Below are positions 1 to 9,041 of a stretch of DNA of 33,545 nucleotides, piece by piece (within the stretch, counting starts at the first letter, position 1; each line of letters opens with the position of its first letter). The DNA lies in assembly GCA_002069815.1 (NCBI GenBank), contig MWCB01000016.1:1-33545 (forward strand), read 5' to 3'. The notes under the pieces were generated by a model, which searched no databases, had not been told where the DNA came from, and saw only the letters and a list, made by a program, of their open reading frames with translations. A program made the position numbers and the translations under genes. Origin of the DNA: Tenericutes bacterium ADurb.Bin239 (lineage in GTDB: Bacteria; Bacillota_I; Bacilli_A; RFN20; CAG-826).

Positions 1-1
1 T

Positions 2-655
2 TACGTTCGTTACTTTAAAACATTTGGACGCAGTGAACAATATATTTTTCTAATTATCTTCATTGCTCCACTGATTGGATTAGTTGGTCATTTAACAAAT
101 GAACACATCCCCTTCTTATTAATGAATAATGTTTTTTGTTATATGATTCTCGCGATGAACATTCAATATATTAATGCCTCTACTGACTTCTTAACAGGGC
201 TTGCTAATAGACGCAGTTTAAGTAACCATCTCCATAATCGGATGACGGGCAGTGATAAACAAAGTAGTTTTTCGATTATTATGTTTGACCTTGATAACTT
301 TAAAATGATTAATGACACTATGGGTCATAATGTTGGAGATGATGCTCTCCGTCAGTTTGGACGTTTCTTACGTAACAATTGTAAGGATGTAGACTTTGTT
401 GCCCGCTTTGGTGGCGATGAATTCATTTTAGTTCTTGATAGTATGTCACCTGAACAACTAACACAAAAAGTCGCCATTATCCGTGAAAGCTTTAAACTTT
501 ATGAAGGCAATAAAGTTGGTGATTTCCAAATTGGATTCAGCGCTGGGTACTTTATTCACACTAAAGATCTTAACTTATCCGTTAGTGAACTTATTAGTAT
601 CATTGATGAACGGATGTTTAAAGATAAACGCAAGCGCGGAAACGGACTTATTTAA
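2..655 (+). CDS. Membrane GGDEF protein (diguanylate cyclase), 5' end outside window
   Basis: The frame is open from base 2, so the gene starts upstream of the window. The first ~55 visible residues are hydrophobic (two probable membrane segments) and run into a GGDEF domain that opens with DFLTGLANRR. The signature FGGDEF is intact, as is the FDLDNFKMIND metal/substrate segment, so c-di-GMP synthesis from two GTP is expected at the inner membrane face. The product I-site, normally RxxD five residues before GGDEF, reads K-D-V-D, so feedback inhibition may be weakened. An ATG at 122 exists, but starting there would cut the membrane region and it is probably internal. It is the only + strand gene and converges on the V-ATPase operon. 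Confidence 0.85.
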   Translation, partial: YVRYFKTFGRSEQYIFLIIFIAPLIGLVGHLTNEHIPFLLMNNVFCYMILAMNIQYINASTDFLTGLANRRSLSNHLHNRMTGSDKQSSFSIIMFDLDNFKMINDTMGHNVGDDALRQFGRFLRNNCKDVDFVARFGGDEFILVLDSMSPEQLTQKVAIIRESFKLYEGNKVGDFQIGFSAGYFIHTKDLNLSVSELISIIDERMFKDKRKRGNGLI

Positions 656-661
656 TAATAA

Positions 662-684
662 AATACACGCGGGCAGCGCGCGTG
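662..684 (-). terminator. Possible terminator of the V-ATPase operon
   Basis: On the minus strand CACGCG (684-679) pairs with CGCGTG (671-666) across a 7-base loop and is followed by TATTTTATTATT. It lies just past the stop of the V-ATPase D gene. The U-tract is interrupted, so efficiency is uncertain. Confidence 0.4.
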
Positions 685-692
685 CACGGACT

Positions 693-718
693 AAGAGTGT
701 GGAAATCCACACTTTTTT
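693..718 (+). terminator. Rho-independent terminator of the GGDEF gene
   Basis: AGTGTGG (696-702) pairs with CCACACT (707-713) around AAAT, and the stem can extend leftward by G-U and A-U pairs. A run of T follows (714-718, then T-rich). It lies 40 bases past the GGDEF stop and overlaps the last codon and stop of the convergent V-ATPase D gene. Confidence 0.75.
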
Positions 719-1358
719 ATTTATTTTCTTTTAACTTCTTTTCAATAATGATTTCTTTACTCTTCATCATTCGAATCGTATTACTGCGTTCTAAATCGGT
801 AAGTTTCATGCGAATAACTCGGATTTGTTCTTCAATCTCTTTAATTATGATATTTTCAATAGCGTTAACACGCCGTTTTGATTTCTCAATTTCCGCTACT
901 AAGATTTTAATTGTACTTTCTAAATTAGCAAGTTCGATAAGAAGCGCAAATAAATCTTGAATAGCTTTAATTAATTCATCAAAGGCACTGGTTGTCGCAA
1001 TAAGATCGTAATTAAGTTCGCTTTGGTCTGGTTTTGTCTCTAACTTAGGAATAATTACACCCATAACCCGGTCAAAACTAGCGCTTAATTCATGCGTGGT
1101 CACACTATCATTAATGTGGTCATTAATCGCTTCTTTACTCATTTTGACACATGCAAACTGATAGCGGGTTAACGTCACACGGAGCGCTTTTTCAACTTTT
1201 TCTCTTAGAGCACGATAGGTGGGAAGCAAAGGAATAAACTCATGAATTAATTCATCTTGTTTATCTTTTAAAAGCTTATGACCGCGCGTAGTGGTCGCAA
1301 GTTTATCCCGCAACTTTTGTAACTCCATCCGGGTTGGATTAATTTGGGAAGTACTCAT
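717..1358 (-). CDS. ntpD: V-type ATP synthase subunit D (central stalk)
   Basis: This 213-residue protein is the central rotor shaft of the V1 sector. The sequence opens with the family hallmark NPTRMELQKL followed by long charged helices; the C-terminal half (ENIIIKEIEEQIRVIRMKL) is the second arm of the antiparallel coiled coil. Length is normal for the family. It is the last gene of the operon and starts three bases after the stop of subunit B, behind an AAGGAAAG ribosome site. The TAA stop overlaps the T-run of the opposing terminator. Identification is secure from sequence and position. Confidence 0.95.
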   Translation of the reverse strand: MSTSQINPTRMELQKLRDKLATTTRGHKLLKDKQDELIHEFIPLLPTYRALREKVEKALRVTLTRYQFACVKMSKEAINDHINDSVTTHELSASFDRVMGVIIPKLETKPDQSELNYDLIATTSAFDELIKAIQDLFALLIELANLESTIKILVAEIEKSKRRVNAIENIIIKEIEEQIRVIRMKLTDLERSNTIRMMKSKEIIIEKKLKENK

Positions 1359-1361
1359 TAA

Positions 1362-2741
1362 CTATTTACTTTCCTTGTAATATTTATCGACAAGTTTTGG
1401 ATCAATTCGTCGTAATTCGTGACGGGGAAGTAATCCTAAAAGTCTCCATCCAAGATCTAATGTTTCGTTAATACTTCGATTTGTTTCAAAGCCTTGTGAA
1501 ACGTATTTTGCTTCAAAAGCATCGGCAAAAGCGGCGTATTTTTGGTCAATTTCCGATAAGGCACTATCACCTAAAATAAGCGATAATTCCTTTGCGTCTT
1601 TCCCGCGTGCGTAGGCGCTAAAGAGTTGGTTCATCGTGTCAGCGTGATCTTCACGGGTTTTGCCCTTGCCAATTCCTTTATCTTTAAGACGGGAAAGGGA
1701 AGGTAAAACATCAATAGGTGGGGTTAAACCTTTCATTGATAATGGACGGGAAAGAATAATCTGTCCCTCGGTAATGTATCCTGTTAAGTCGGGGATTGGG
1801 TGTGTCTTATCATCTTCAGGCATCGTTAAGATGGGAATTTGGGTAATTGAACCAGTTAGTCCCTTCACGCGACCCGCGCGCTCGTAGAGTGATGCTAAGT
1901 CGGTATACATGTAGCCAGGATATCCTCTTCGGCCTGGTACTTCTTTACGGGCGGCACTGATTTCACGCAGAGCTTCAGCGTAGTTAGTAATATCAGTTAA
2001 GATCACTAAGACGTGCATACCGAGTTCATACGCTAAGTATTCGGCAGCGGTAATTGCCATCCGTGGGGTGGCAATCCGTTCAATCGCCGGGTCATTAGCT
2101 AAGTTAATAAACATAACGGTTCGGTCAAGAGCATCACTTTCTTCAAAGGCCTCGCTAAAGAAGTTAGCTTCTTCAAAGGTAATGCCAATTGCAGCAAAGA
2201 CAACCGCGAATTTTTCATCGCGTCCTAAAACCGTTGCTTGCTTTGCAATTTGGGCGGCTAGTCGATTATGGGTTAAACCAGAACTTGAGAAAATGGGTAG
2301 TTTTTGGCCCCGTACAAGCGTATTTAAGCCATCAATAGCGCTAATCCCGGTTTGAATAAATTCGTTAGGGTAATCGCGCGCAACCGGGTTAAGCGGAACG
2401 CCATTAATGTCAATACGTTTAAAGGGAATAATATGACCTTTGCCATCAAGCGGCCGACCAAGTCCGTCAAATTTTCGCCCTAAGATGTGGGGAGAAACAC
2501 CAAATTTAACCCCTTCGCCAGTAAAAATAGCTTTTGCATCATCAATCTTTAAACCTTGGCTACTTTCAAAAAGTTGGACAATCGCTTGATCATTGTCAAT
2601 TTCTAAAACTTTACCCAGTCGTTCTTCGCCACTGCTTTGGATAATACGGACCAGTTCGTCATATTTTACACCGCTGACGTTTTCAACAACCATCAGGGGG
2701 CCGACAACTTCTTTAATTGTTTTAAATGCTTTAATTGCCAT
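1362..2741 (-). CDS. ntpB: V-type ATP synthase subunit B (non-catalytic)
   Basis: At 459 residues this is the regulatory/non-catalytic nucleotide-site subunit alternating with A in the A3B3 head. It matches the family from [15 protein letters not shown] at the N-terminus to the C-terminal [16 protein letters not shown]. As expected for B, the P-loop is replaced ([18 protein letters not shown]), while [19 protein letters not shown] and the [16 protein letters not shown] segment supplying the arginine to the catalytic interface are present. A strong GGAGGAAT ribosome site precedes the ATG. It starts four bases after the subunit A stop. Confidence 0.97.
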   Translation of the reverse strand: MAIKAFKTIKEVVGPLMVVENVSGVKYDELVRIIQSSGEERLGKVLEIDNDQAIVQLFESSQGLKIDDAKAIFTGEGVKFGVSPHILGRKFDGLGRPLDGKGHIIPFKRIDINGVPLNPVARDYPNEFIQTGISAIDGLNTLVRGQKLPIFSSSGLTHNRLAAQIAKQATVLGRDEKFAVVFAAIGITFEEANFFSEAFEESDALDRTVMFINLANDPAIERIATPRMAITAAEYLAYELGMHVLVILTDITNYAEALREISAARKEVPGRRGYPGYMYTDLASLYERAGRVKGLTGSITQIPILTMPEDDKTHPIPDLTGYITEGQIILSRPLSMKGLTPPIDVLPSLSRLKDKGIGKGKTREDHADTMNQLFSAYARGKDAKELSLILGDSALSEIDQKYAAFADAFEAKYVSQGFETNRSINETLDLGWRLLGLLPRHELRRIDPKLVDKYYKESK

Positions 2742-2745
2742 ATAC

Positions 2746-4506
2746 CTATTCCTCCTTTAAGCTGTTAAATGCAGCAATAATGTCGCGCTTTAGTGCTTTT
2801 GCTTCTTTATCAAAATCTTTTTCAGCGACATATTTAATGTGACTAATCCGTTCATTGACCGCTAGATTTTCCATCGCTTTATATTCAACACCAACATCAA
2901 GTGCTTCATTAGCGTTTCTAATCCAAGTCACAATTAAATCAAGCATCCCGTATTGTTTTTCAATTGATGTATATGTATCCACTGCATGGAATGCATTTTG
3001 ATGTAAATAGTCTTCACGTATCATTTGTGCCGCGTGTAATTTAACACGGTCTCTTTGGCTTAAAGAATCGATCCCAACAAGGCGCACAATTTCAAGTAGT
3101 GCCGCTTCATCTTGTAATAAATCTTTTAAAAGCGCCACATATTCTTTCCAATGTGGGAAGCTAAGACTGTGGAAACGAACAATGTCATCATCATACAATG
3201 AATAACTTCTTAACCAGTCAATCGCGGGGAAATGACGTTTATACGCTAGTGCGGCACTAAGTCCCCAGAAAACTTTAACAATCCGTAAAGTCGCTTGTGA
3301 AACTGGTTCACTAGTGTCACCACCTGGTGGCGAGACTGCGCCAATCGCGGTAATTGAACCTAGCCGTTTCTTTTTCCCTAGAGTAACAACGACACCCGCT
3401 CTTTCATAGAAATCGCTTAAACGACTCGCAAGATACGCTGGATATCCTTCTTCGCCTGGCATCTCTTCGAGACGAGAACTCATTTCGCGGAGCGCTTCAG
3501 CCCAACGGGAGGTGGAATCTGCCATAATGGCCACACGATATCCCATATCACGGAAATATTCAGCGATGGTAATACCGGTATACATACTTGCTTCACGGGC
3601 GGCAACTGGCATGTTTGACGTATTAGCAATTAAGACTGTTCGATTCATTAGCGATAACCCTGATTTCGGGTCAATTAGACGTGGGAATTCCATTAATACA
3701 TCCGTCATCTCGTTACCTCGTTCCCCACATCCAATATAAACAATTAAATCCGCATCGGCCCATTTGGCGAGTTGATGTTGAACGACTGTCTTTCCACTAC
3801 CAAATGGTCCAGGAATGGCAGCAATACCCCCGCTAGCGATAGGGAAAAGGGTATCAATTACTCTTTGGCCCGTAACCATTGCTTGTTTCGGCGGTTTTTT
3901 AGTAACATATGGTCTTTTCTTTCGCACCGGCCATTTTTGTAACATTGTTAACTCTTTAACACCATCTCGTGTTTCAATAATGGCGATAACTTCGTCAACA
4001 GTAAATGAACCTTTTTTAATTTTCGTAAGGTTACCTTTAACACTAGGCGGCACTAAGATTAAATGTTTCACCGCTGGTGTTTCATTAACATACCCTAATT
4101 CATCACCAGCCTCTAATTCATCACCCTCTTTAGCGGTCGCAATAAAATCCCACTTCCGGGTGCGATCTAGTTTTGGAACTTGGACACCAACTGGAATATA
4201 GGTACCATGTTCCTCATAAATTGCATTAAGCGGACGTTGAATACCATCATATATTGATTCCATTAACCCTGGACCAAGTTCAACTGACAATGGTTCTTCG
4301 GTTAAAGTAACTTTTTCACCAGGTCCAACTCCCGCTGTTTCTTCATAAACTTGAATACTAGCAAGGTCATCACGTAATTCAATGATTTCACCAATAATTT
4401 GTTTATCACCAACAAGGACCACGTCATAAACTTGGGCGGTTTTCATCCCGCTTGCCACAACTAGCGGACCTGAGACTTTAACGATTCTACCAGTTACATT
4501 TGCCAT
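2746..4506 (-). CDS. ntpA: V-type ATP synthase subunit A (catalytic)
   Basis: This is the catalytic ATPase subunit, 586 residues from the chosen start. The P-loop GPFGSGKT lies at 233-240; the non-homologous insert typical of A subunits is at roughly 115-190; and [36 protein letters not shown] and [11 protein letters not shown] are all intact. The frame stays open 11 codons further upstream (to 4539), but those codons overlap the subunit F gene. The ATG at 4506 has a GAGGAA site eight bases before it and gives the usual N-terminus [14 protein letters not shown]. It ends in TAG. Confidence 0.97.
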   Translation of the reverse strand: MANVTGRIVKVSGPLVVASGMKTAQVYDVVLVGDKQIIGEIIELRDDLASIQVYEETAGVGPGEKVTLTEEPLSVELGPGLMESIYDGIQRPLNAIYEEHGTYIPVGVQVPKLDRTRKWDFIATAKEGDELEAGDELGYVNETPAVKHLILVPPSVKGNLTKIKKGSFTVDEVIAIIETRDGVKELTMLQKWPVRKKRPYVTKKPPKQAMVTGQRVIDTLFPIASGGIAAIPGPFGSGKTVVQHQLAKWADADLIVYIGCGERGNEMTDVLMEFPRLIDPKSGLSLMNRTVLIANTSNMPVAAREASMYTGITIAEYFRDMGYRVAIMADSTSRWAEALREMSSRLEEMPGEEGYPAYLASRLSDFYERAGVVVTLGKKKRLGSITAIGAVSPPGGDTSEPVSQATLRIVKVFWGLSAALAYKRHFPAIDWLRSYSLYDDDIVRFHSLSFPHWKEYVALLKDLLQDEAALLEIVRLVGIDSLSQRDRVKLHAAQMIREDYLHQNAFHAVDTYTSIEKQYGMLDLIVTWIRNANEALDVGVEYKAMENLAVNERISHIKYVAEKDFDKEAKALKRDIIAAFNSLKEE

Positions 4507-4519
4507 TGTTCCATTCCTC

Positions 4520-4822
4520 TTATAGAAGATCAATCCCAATTGATTTTCTAATACTTTCTTTCATTTCGCTAAGAGCTAAACCTTCATCTTCCGCATTAAA
4601 TGGGAGCGGAAGATAAAGGGGATATAGTTGTTTTTGGTTTTTACTGTAATTATCAAAGAAAGGTTTAAAAGTTGTGTCATAAGCAATTACTTTTACATCT
4701 TTTGATAATTCACTTAAAATTTCAGCAAGCTCTTCTTCATCATTTACCACATGGACTAAAAAACCAATTGCTTTAAAAAGAGTGGCTTCGCTTTTATTGC
4801 TAAATAACACTAGTTCATCCAT
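4520..4822 (-). CDS. ntpG: V-type ATP synthase subunit F (NtpG-type stalk)
   Basis: A 100-residue subunit F homologue, the small Rossmann-like protein bound to subunit D in the central stalk (called NtpG in Enterococcus hirae). The fold pattern is visible as alternating strands and helices ([30 protein letters not shown]), ending in a conserved-type short helix. Sequence identity to textbook members is low, so the call leans on position between C and A and on length. Its start overlaps the end of subunit C by 13 bases, suggesting translational coupling. Confidence 0.85.
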   Translation of the reverse strand: MDELVLFSNKSEATLFKAIGFLVHVVNDEEELAEILSELSKDVKVIAYDTTFKPFFDNYSKNQKQLYPLYLPLPFNAEDEGLALSEMKESIRKSIGIDLL

Positions 4823-5544
4823 GGGCTAATATTCCTTTTGGTATATCTAATATTACGTAATCGTTCAATTTGGAGTTGTTTCATCCGTACATAATAAATT
4901 AATGTGGGGATATAATCACTTTCGGTTGCTAACTCTTCTAACTTATGGAATAAGAACTTATCAATCTTAGTTTCTAGATTACTTGGTGTATCTTTTTCAA
5001 CGACATCAATATTAAAAGTTGCTTTTATGAAATTATAAATTGACGATATATCACTATTTACCAAAGTAACAAACTGTTCTTTACCAACAAGTGATTGTTC
5101 TAAATAGTTTGAAAGTAGCGCTTCACTAGTGTCGCCTCTATTTTTACCGCGAATAATCATTAAGATATTTAAGAGTCCGTGCGCGTAGTCTAAATAATTA
5201 ACAAAAGTTAAGTCTCCACTTTTAACAGCCTTTTGATACGTTTTGTTATAAAGATCTTTAAGGAACCCTTTTTCTTTTTTAACAAGGTCACGAGCGAAAA
5301 AGTAATTAACGTATATGGGATTTCCTTCAGTATAAGCGTTTATTTCATCTCTTAAATCGGCAAGGGCGTGCTTACAGAGTGCTTCAAAATTTGTGACAAT
5401 GCTAGTTGATACCAGTTCATTATTCACAAAGAAGTTTAATTGCTCCTGCTCTTTAAGCGCGGCAAAGGTTGAAAAGTCGCTCTCATTTAAGAGTTTTGAA
5501 ATTTTGGCGTCGAGAACTCCCTTTAAATACGTACCACTACTCAT
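4810..5544 (-). CDS. ntpC: V-type ATP synthase subunit C, short form
   Basis: The position between E and F and the helical, charged composition fit subunit C (AC39/NtpC), the funnel-shaped connector between the central stalk and the membrane rotor. Family features include the helical FEALCKHALADLRDEINAY and the C-terminal pattern DYIPTLIYYVRMKQLQIERLRNIRY, which corresponds to the 'yyl.K..Ei..lR.i' tail. At 244 residues it is clearly shorter than the ~330 residues usual for this family; about one third is missing, apparently from the N-terminal part. The first ATG overlaps the end of subunit E by eight bases, leaving little room for a longer N-terminus. Confidence 0.85.
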   Translation of the reverse strand: MSSGTYLKGVLDAKISKLLNESDFSTFAALKEQEQLNFFVNNELVSTSIVTNFEALCKHALADLRDEINAYTEGNPIYVNYFFARDLVKKEKGFLKDLYNKTYQKAVKSGDLTFVNYLDYAHGLLNILMIIRGKNRGDTSEALLSNYLEQSLVGKEQFVTLVNSDISSIYNFIKATFNIDVVEKDTPSNLETKIDKFLFHKLEELATESDYIPTLIYYVRMKQLQIERLRNIRYTKRNISPWMN

Positions 5545-6148
5545 CTTTAAATAACTTTTTATAAATCCTTTGTTCGTGAGCTCGTTGATAAATACTCACA
5601 ATTTCATTAAAATCAAAAATTAGATCATATTGTTTAGCGCTTAAAAGGAAGCCTTCCACAACATGAGTGGGTTCTTTACTTAATGTAAAGTTATATTTAG
5701 CATTCGCTTTATTTAATAAATCAAGTTTGGTTGGGTCTTTACTTGAAGATAGTGCGGCCACAAACTTTTTAAAGTTACGACGGGAGACATGCATTATTTC
5801 ATCACCTTTAACTTTTTCTTTATTTATTAAATTAGTGACAAATTTTAATAATTCTTGGCCTTCAATTCCCGCTAGTTTAACGGCCACTTCATCAAAAATA
5901 TCAGAAACAATTTCTTGCCGAACTTGTTCTTTATAATTTTCTAACCCTTTTTCGTTGCGATCTTTAAAGTTTGCAACCCGTTCTTTACTTTTAGCGGTAG
6001 CACTAGCTAATTCGGCGGCATTTTTAGCATCAAGATCATCTTTACCCGCTTTTAAAATACGTTTTGCTTCCGCTTTTGTTTCGGTAACTAAAAGCGCTGC
6101 TTCTTTTTTAGCTTCTTCTTTTATTCGTTCAAAGATTGGCTTTTTCAT
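5537..6148 (-). CDS. ntpE: V-type ATP synthase subunit E (peripheral stalk)
   Basis: A 203-residue peripheral stalk subunit. The N-terminal ~85 residues form an Ala/Lys/Glu-rich coiled coil (FERIKEEAKKEAALLVTETK and onward) that pairs with the small NtpF-type stalk protein; the C-terminal half is the mixed alpha/beta head that binds the top of A3B3. The ATG at 6148 is chosen because AAGGAG lies five bases upstream; the GTG two codons earlier (6154) would touch that site. It begins nine bases after the subunit K stop. Confidence 0.9.
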   Translation of the reverse strand: MKKPIFERIKEEAKKEAALLVTETKAEAKRILKAGKDDLDAKNAAELASATAKSKERVANFKDRNEKGLENYKEQVRQEIVSDIFDEVAVKLAGIEGQELLKFVTNLINKEKVKGDEIMHVSRRNFKKFVAALSSSKDPTKLDLLNKANAKYNFTLSKEPTHVVEGFLLSAKQYDLIFDFNEIVSIYQRAHEQRIYKKLFKDE

Positions 6149-6157
6149 AAGCACTCC

Positions 6158-6631
<474 letters not shown>

Positions 6632-8539
6632 TTATTCATTCTCCTTTATTGCATCAAGATATTTATATTTGTACGAAAAAGGTGTAAATTCATATCCTCC
6701 TCCTTCGTAGAACTTCCCAAAAAATTCTAGGTATTGTAGTCGTCCATCATGGACATAAGCACTAAGTAAGCCCATCGCAAAGTTAAAGGTATGGCCCACT
6801 AAATAAATAATAAGACCAAATAAAATTCCTATAATGGGAATTCCCATTACCATACCCGCAAGTAGGTTCATAGTAAAAGCAATAACAGCGGTACTCAAGC
6901 TAAGCGCTAAGAGTCTTGAATAACTTAAGACATCACCTAAGTAACTTGTCGAATTGTATAATCCACTTAATCCACCTAGCACTTTACCAAAAAAGCCTTT
7001 AGCGTTACGACCGTTAAACAATACGATTAATAAGGCGCCTAGCCCAATCATACCTACACCAATACCCATTACGACTTTATTTTTAATAGCAACGGTAACA
7101 ACTAAGCCCACTAAAATTAAAATCCAACTGACAGCATCCGCAAGCATACTTAAAATATCTCGTTTACGGACATCGTTTACAATTTTTAAAATAAGTCCGC
7201 TGATGATATGTAAAATTCCTAATCCAAGCGAAAAGATTAACATTGGTAAAGGATCATCAACTGGCTGTAAAACAACTGATGTTAAATTAGGATTACCAAA
7301 CCAACGACCGATAATATTTAATAAGTCAAAATTAACACCAAAAAAGCCCCCAGTTAATATTCCAAAAATAATAGATGGTATACTCGATAAAACAAAAATG
7401 GTAGCTAAGTCTTTAAGTCCACCTTTTGGTCGCTTCAATTTTAAGAAAAGTCCAAAAACAATTAACATTAAAAGACCATAACCAACATCTCCCATCATAA
7501 TCCCAAAAATAACCCAATACCAAATAGACATTACTGGGTTAGGATCAACTTCTTTGGGATGGGGAACACTGAACATGTTCGTAATTGCTTCAAACTTTTC
7601 GACAAACTTGTTGTTTTTGGTTGCCGTTGGCACCATTTCTTCGTCATTCACATCTAATTCTTCAACATCAAGATCAACTTTATTTGCTAGGCTGGTGGTT
7701 AAGGATTCAAATTCATCTTCACGGACCCAACCTTCAATATAAGCCACCCGTTCTGTTGTTTTTGTATTCACTAACTGACGAAGTGCATAGTTATAATAAT
7801 AATCATAGTAAATGCGGAGTTTAGTTGACTCTTTGCTTAATACTTTTAAATCAGCATTAGCCGCTTTAATAATATCTTCATTCACAGTTAAACTATTCTT
7901 TAATTCAGGCAAAAGCGCACTAAGTTTAGTGTCAAAGAGCGGTAAGGTTACTTCATTAAAACGATAAGCGTTAAGTAAAATAAGAGCTTGACTTTCATAC
8001 ACTAATTCATAACCAAAAGCACCATACACAAACTCTTTATCACGTGATGATTCTTCAAAAACATGACCTTTAGCGCTTGTTTCTTTTTGAAATTCTTCAA
8101 ATAATTCGAAAGGAACATATCCTATCATTATTCGCGTTTTCACAAGTTCGCTTAATGTTTTGGTAGCCACGCTTAAATTCAAATATGGAGTCAATATTTT
8201 AATTTCATCATTTAAACGTTTATTTTCGCTTTCTGCATTTTCAATTCGTTCTAGCGCCGCGTTTACTTTAGCAAGCAGCGCTTTGCCTTCTGTTTCAATA
8301 TCTTCAAATTCACTTCGTTTAACTTCATGAAAAGCAAAAATTTTTTTCTTTTGGTGTTTACTCAATACTTCAATCCCGCGTTCAATCGCTCGCAAGTCAT
8401 TGTTGATATCGCCTGGTAACCCTAATGCACTATCATGTTCAAAGGGCATGAATTTGCTTTCATGTTGGAGCGCTTTAATTAGTGTTTCTTGTTCACTGAT
8501 AGGAGTCAACAAGCGAATTTTCTTTACGGGAACAATCAT
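6632..8539 (-). CDS. ntpI: V-type ATP synthase subunit I (membrane stator)
   Basis: A 635-residue stator subunit (subunit a/I). The N-terminal half (about 1-330) is a soluble coiled-coil arm ending near EGWVREDEFE. The C-terminal half has seven or eight membrane helices, starting around NPVMSIWYWVIFGIMMGDVGYG. The segment SYLGDVLSYSRLLALSL contains the conserved arginine facing the rotor glutamate across the ion path. The ATG shares ATGA with the TGA stop of the upstream stalk gene, which indicates translational coupling and confirms UGA is read as stop. Confidence 0.96.
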   Translation of the reverse strand: MIVPVKKIRLLTPISEQETLIKALQHESKFMPFEHDSALGLPGDINNDLRAIERGIEVLSKHQKKKIFAFHEVKRSEFEDIETEGKALLAKVNAALERIENAESENKRLNDEIKILTPYLNLSVATKTLSELVKTRIMIGYVPFELFEEFQKETSAKGHVFEESSRDKEFVYGAFGYELVYESQALILLNAYRFNEVTLPLFDTKLSALLPELKNSLTVNEDIIKAANADLKVLSKESTKLRIYYDYYYNYALRQLVNTKTTERVAYIEGWVREDEFESLTTSLANKVDLDVEELDVNDEEMVPTATKNNKFVEKFEAITNMFSVPHPKEVDPNPVMSIWYWVIFGIMMGDVGYGLLMLIVFGLFLKLKRPKGGLKDLATIFVLSSIPSIIFGILTGGFFGVNFDLLNIIGRWFGNPNLTSVVLQPVDDPLPMLIFSLGLGILHIISGLILKIVNDVRKRDILSMLADAVSWILILVGLVVTVAIKNKVVMGIGVGMIGLGALLIVLFNGRNAKGFFGKVLGGLSGLYNSTSYLGDVLSYSRLLALSLSTAVIAFTMNLLAGMVMGIPIIGILFGLIIYLVGHTFNFAMGLLSAYVHDGRLQYLEFFGKFYEGGGYEFTPFSYKYKYLDAIKENE

Positions 8540-8844
8540 ACTTTAACAATGTCCTTAAAGATTTCATTCACTAGTTTTGACCGATTAGCGTTCGCGCTTT
8601 TTTCAATCTCGCTAGTAATTTTTTCCTTCTTAGCGGCAAAAGTTATCGCTAATGTTTCAATCTCGTGATTAGCGGTTTTATCAATAGCATTTATTTCTTT
8701 AGCAAGCTTAAGGGCTGATTCGCTACGGAGAGTCGCTAATTCTTCGTGCGTATCACTTAAAAGCTTCGCGTTATCTTCTCTCGTTTTCGCGAGAAGTTCT
8801 TTCGCATCTAATTCTGCTTGCACAATTTTCTCTAATACACTCAT
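8536..8844 (-). CDS. ntpF: V-type ATPase small peripheral stalk subunit (NtpF/subunit H-type)
   Basis: A 102-residue, almost entirely helical Ala/Lys/Glu-rich protein (LEKIVQAELDAKELLAKTRE at the N-terminus) predicted to form a coiled coil. As first gene of the operon, directly before subunit I, it matches the position of NtpF, the partner of subunit E in the peripheral stalk. It has a clear GAAAGGAG ribosome site and ends with TGA overlapping the next start. Coiled coils of this type carry little family signal, so the assignment relies on length and context. Confidence 0.85.
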   Translation of the reverse strand: MSVLEKIVQAELDAKELLAKTREDNAKLLSDTHEELATLRSESALKLAKEINAIDKTANHEIETLAITFAAKKEKITSEIEKSANANRSKLVNEIFKDIVKV

Positions 8845-8932
8845 AGGACTCCTTTCGAGACGGATTAACCGCTACCGATTTATTAGCATAAATAGGTAGA
8901 GTTTCTTTTCCTCGTGTAGTATTTTAACATGT

Positions 8933-8949
8933 TTACATTGCAAATGTAA
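8933..8949. promoter_or_regulatory. Perfect 7-3-7 inverted repeat upstream of the V-ATPase operon
   Basis: TTACATT-gca-AATGTAA is a perfect dyad about 90 bases before the first V-ATPase gene. On the minus strand a TAAAAT -10-like element (8922-8927) lies just downstream, so the dyad covers the expected -35 region, where a repressor or activator could act. No known operator family was recognised. Confidence 0.4.
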
Positions 8950-8992
8950 CACGATACGAAGTTGCGCGGATAAGAAAGTAATAAATAATTTA

Positions 8993-9015
8993 TAAAAAAG
9001 CCGCTTTTCGCGGCT
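8993..9015 (-). terminator. Rho-independent terminator of the EAL gene
   Basis: AGCCGC (9015-9010 on the minus strand) pairs with GCGGCT (9004-8999) across a five-base loop (GAAAA) and is followed by TTTTTT. It lies 27 bases past the stop of the EAL gene and insulates it from the V-ATPase operon. Confidence 0.85.
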
Positions 9016-9041
9016 AATATTTATGAAATATGAAATAAATA

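Noticed and set aside
682-960. Open frame on the + strand opposite the V-ATPase D gene
   Set aside because: It lies wholly over the terminator and the D gene, has no ribosome site and no family resemblance; it mirrors D codons.
6954-7481. 175-codon + strand open frame inside V-ATPase subunit I
   Set aside because: It is antisense to a well conserved membrane gene and has a Pro/Lys/Thr-rich composition typical of mirrored hydrophobic codons.
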